From assembly GCA_025716855.1 (NCBI GenBank), contig JAIXMQ010000020.1, positions 248,001 through 312,000 of the forward strand: 64,000 nucleotides of DNA. The letters are read 5' to 3'. This DNA is from Pilaira anomala (Eukaryota; Mucoromycota; Mucoromycetes; Mucorales; Mucoraceae). The position numbers and the translations under genes are program-made. The notes under the pieces were generated by a model, which did no database searches, had not been told where the DNA came from, and saw only the letters and a list, made by a program, of their open reading frames with translations. This document shows positions 62,011-64,000 of this stretch, piece by piece (position 1 is the first letter of the stretch; the number at the start of each line of letters is the position of its first letter).

Positions 62011-62956
62011 ATGATTTACACTGAAGGTATTATAGATATATATCATCTTGTACATTTTTAATGACTGTATTTTTGTTTAATAGAGTTTGAGCCTTTTTAT
62101 CCAGGTATATATTTAGAATATGTACACGTATGTATATAATAATTAATATAAGATCGTAGACGAGATCGTAGACGAAATCACAGACACCAATTCAGAATCT
62201 TGTCTCTCTATTGAGGCTGAGAGAGCAGATGATATAACTACTCGTGCTTTAAAAAAATTGCAAACGCAAATTAATATGGCCACAATTGAAGAATTTATGT
62301 TTGAAAATGCTATAGAAGAGAACAAAAAAAAGCAAGCGCTTCACTACAGCGAAATTAAAGATATAGTTATTAAAGCAGAAGATCAATTTGATAAGATGAA
62401 AGGAATAATTCAGAGATTTTCTAACTGTTCCAATGAGAATACTCAAAATTATGTTGATATCGGTCTTCATAGCCGCAAAATGAACGAACTTCTTGCCTAC
62501 AGGAGCTACGAATTGTCCAGATACTTTAGAGAAATAATGAATTCAAGTAAAGAGAACACTACTCCCTTTCGTGCCCAAAATCAAGATAGCCTTGGTGATT
62601 TCTTAAATAGTATTGACACATCTGGTGGTGCTTTTGAACACGAGAAGTATAACTTGATCAATGCTGGCCTTATTGAAGAAATTGAAAATCTAAAAGCAGA
62701 GATGAATTCTTTAACGAAGATGATAGAAGATAAAAAATCTGAAATATCTGTCGTAAAAAATGAACTCCACAATACACGACAAGCAATTGATACGAACTTT
62801 GAAAATAAATGTAATGAAATAAAATTCAAATTTCGTTCAAATATTGAAACAGCTCAAGCATTTTTAAATTCTTTATCACAAGCATATCATGCTCAAAACA
62901 AAATGAATTTTATAAACACCGTCAAACGTATAGCCGAAGCTCATAAAATTGATTAA
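62011..62956 (+). CDS. array gene D: longer coiled-coil member
   Basis: Proposed exons 62011-62026, 62084-62104 (21-nt microexon), 62160-62956; 277 residues. Exon 1 is MIYTE plus one base, again phase 1. The third exon reads SCLSIEAERADDITTRALKKLQTQINMATIEE at its start (the LxKxQxxI block), then a helical region, RKMNELLAYRSYELSRYFRE (62474-62530), a second coiled coil (LIEEIENLKAEMNSLTKMI) and a C-terminal SNIETAQAFLNSLSQAYHAQ. The RKxNELxAYRxYELS block is shared with gene E only. The first two small exons are inferred from phase and splice consensus and are less certain than the large exon. Confidence 0.65.
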
Positions 62957-63136
62957 AAACTTTATTGATATTCGTTCTATTATAAAAATAAAATAAAGCA
63001 ATTAAAGTGATAGGCGTATTCTTTACGTCTGCCGATTATTTTTATACTTACTCAAAATTTAAAAAGTTACATAATAAGTCAATATGTTAATTGGCTTCTT
63101 TTCTCTCCTGCTTTTTTTTTTCTCAAAATTTCTAAT
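62957..63136. promoter_or_regulatory. compact promoter between array genes D and E
   Basis: Only 180 bp separate the genes. A T/C-rich leader (CTCCTGCTTTTTTTTTTCTC) lies just before the gene E ATG, similar in kind to the leaders of genes A and C. Confidence 0.4.
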
Positions 63137-63912
63137 ATGAGTAACAAAGACGACCCTCAAAAAGTAGAAGAAGGTAAAAATAATACACAGGCTTATGTGC
63201 GTTCATTTTAATCCTCGGTATATTTCCTACAGGAAGTTTGCTATCTGAAAGTCCAAGTGAAGAAGGAGATTGCTCCACTTCTGAGCCAAAAATTGCTATT
63301 TTTAACAAACTTTTAAATACATTGAATAACTTACAACGAAAAATTGATATGGCTACAGATGAAGACGCGTCCTTTAAAGATTCAATAAAAAGTTTGGAAC
63401 AAGAGCTGGCATTTCAACATACGGATATTGGAAGTCATATCAATAAGACAAAGAATATAATTGATCACAATATAAAAAGGCCCGAAGGAAATACTGAATT
63501 TGATTTTCAAGGCCGTAAACTAAATGAACTTATTGCTTACAGAAATTATGAATTATCAAAATACTTGAGAAAAGAAATGGAGCTTAGGAGAAACTCAACA
63601 CTGGATGACCAGCTTAAAGAAGCTCAATATCAAAATGGAATTGAGGTTTTATTAAGTAAAATTGAAAACACTGGTTCAATTGGGACTATTTCTGAAACTA
63701 AGGTATCAATTGAAAACTGTAAATTAGTAACAAATTATTTGGTCAAGGAGAAGCAGAATTTACAAACAAAGATAAAAGTTTTAAAAGAAAACTTTACGGC
63801 TTTGGAGAATGAGAGCAGCGGTATGAAGTTAGAACTTGAAACAATTCAAAAAACTCTTAAAGAGATGAATAGAAAATCTCATGCAAATAAATCAAGAAGT
63901 TGGAGAAGATGA
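63137..63912 (+). CDS. array gene E: coiled-coil member, paralogue of D
   Basis: Exons 63137-63173 and 63233-63912; 238 residues. Exon 1 is MSNKDDPQKVEE plus one base, phase 1, like A-C. Exon 2 has an acidic Ser-rich start (SESPSEEGDCSTSEPK), TLNNLQRKIDMATDEDASF aligned with D's ALKKLQTQINMATIEEFMF, then RKLNELIAYRNYELSKYLRK (63514-63573) aligned with D's RKMNELLAYRSYELSRYFRE, and a terminal coiled coil (LQTKIKVLKENFTALENES). The protein stops about 40 residues earlier than D and lacks D's last helix; a further spliced exon past the window edge cannot be excluded. The gene lies 88 bp from the end of the window. Confidence 0.7.
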
Positions 63913-64000
63913 GTATATTATACCGATATTTGTACGATGTATACATCAATGAGCAGGAGAGAACTGGAATGTTATCTTAATTTCTATATTAAAGCTCTTT

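Overview
The window looks like a nuclear contig of an early-diverging filamentous fungus, most likely Mucoromycota (Mucorales-like). The reasons are strong A+T richness, dense short GT..AG introns (about 45-110 nt), tightly packed housekeeping genes on both strands, long homopolymer and microsatellite tracts, and gene content typical of fungi that keep animal-like families (EHD, GPATCH1, ANKRD40, YIPF6, an AIRIM-like protein). All exon boundaries were read by eye from splice consensus, reading phase and protein similarity recalled from known families; no search was run.

Layout. 0-2.1 kb: no supported gene. 2.1-7.0 kb (+): a GPATCH1 splicing factor and a DUF2415 WD40 protein. 7.1-8.7 kb (-): mitochondrial BOLA3 and ribosomal protein uL2/RPL8. 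9.2-9.9 kb (+): an AIRIM(C1orf109)-like protein, whose 3' end meets ELP2 (9.9-12.9, -). 13.2-15.5 (-): a secreted alkaline phosphatase. 16.4-17.8 (-): a multi-pass membrane protein with a (GT)51 tract in an intron. 18.0-19.8: divergent SLX9 (-) and a Bax-inhibitor-1/TMBIM protein (+). 20.0-20.3: a 352-bp TA-flanked inverted-repeat element. 20.5-21.2: a frameshifted secreted-protein locus that is unusually rich in hairpins. 21.9: tRNA-Leu(AAG). 22.8-24.6 (+): EHD ATPase. 24.6-26.9: divergent YIPF6 (-) and TRAPPC6/Trs33 (+), both early secretory pathway. 27.0-29.2 (-): Kelch-BTB protein. 29.2-33.2: gene-free. 33.2-36.5: convergent LRR protein (+) and ANKRD40-like (-).

36.5-50.7 kb is the accessory, repeat-dominated part. 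It holds homopolymer tracts up to 72 T, short tandem repeats, a decayed non-LTR retrotransposon ending in its poly(A) and apparently lying in a Harbinger-like transposase, a UPF0324/YeiH-type transporter, a 125-bp tandem duplication upstream of an HMG-box-like gene, and a broken Tc1/mariner-type transposase with lysine-coding homopolymers inside it.

50.7-57.6 kb (-): a 97-residue acidic two-exon gene, then the complete eight-exon autophagy lipid-transfer gene ATG2. 58.5-63.9 kb (+): five consecutive, same-strand, related genes for small coiled-coil proteins. Each has a tiny first exon (5-12 codons) ending in a phase-1 intron, and all but the shortest share an amphipathic LxKxQxxI segment. I recognise no described family here, and this array is the best candidate for an undescribed system.
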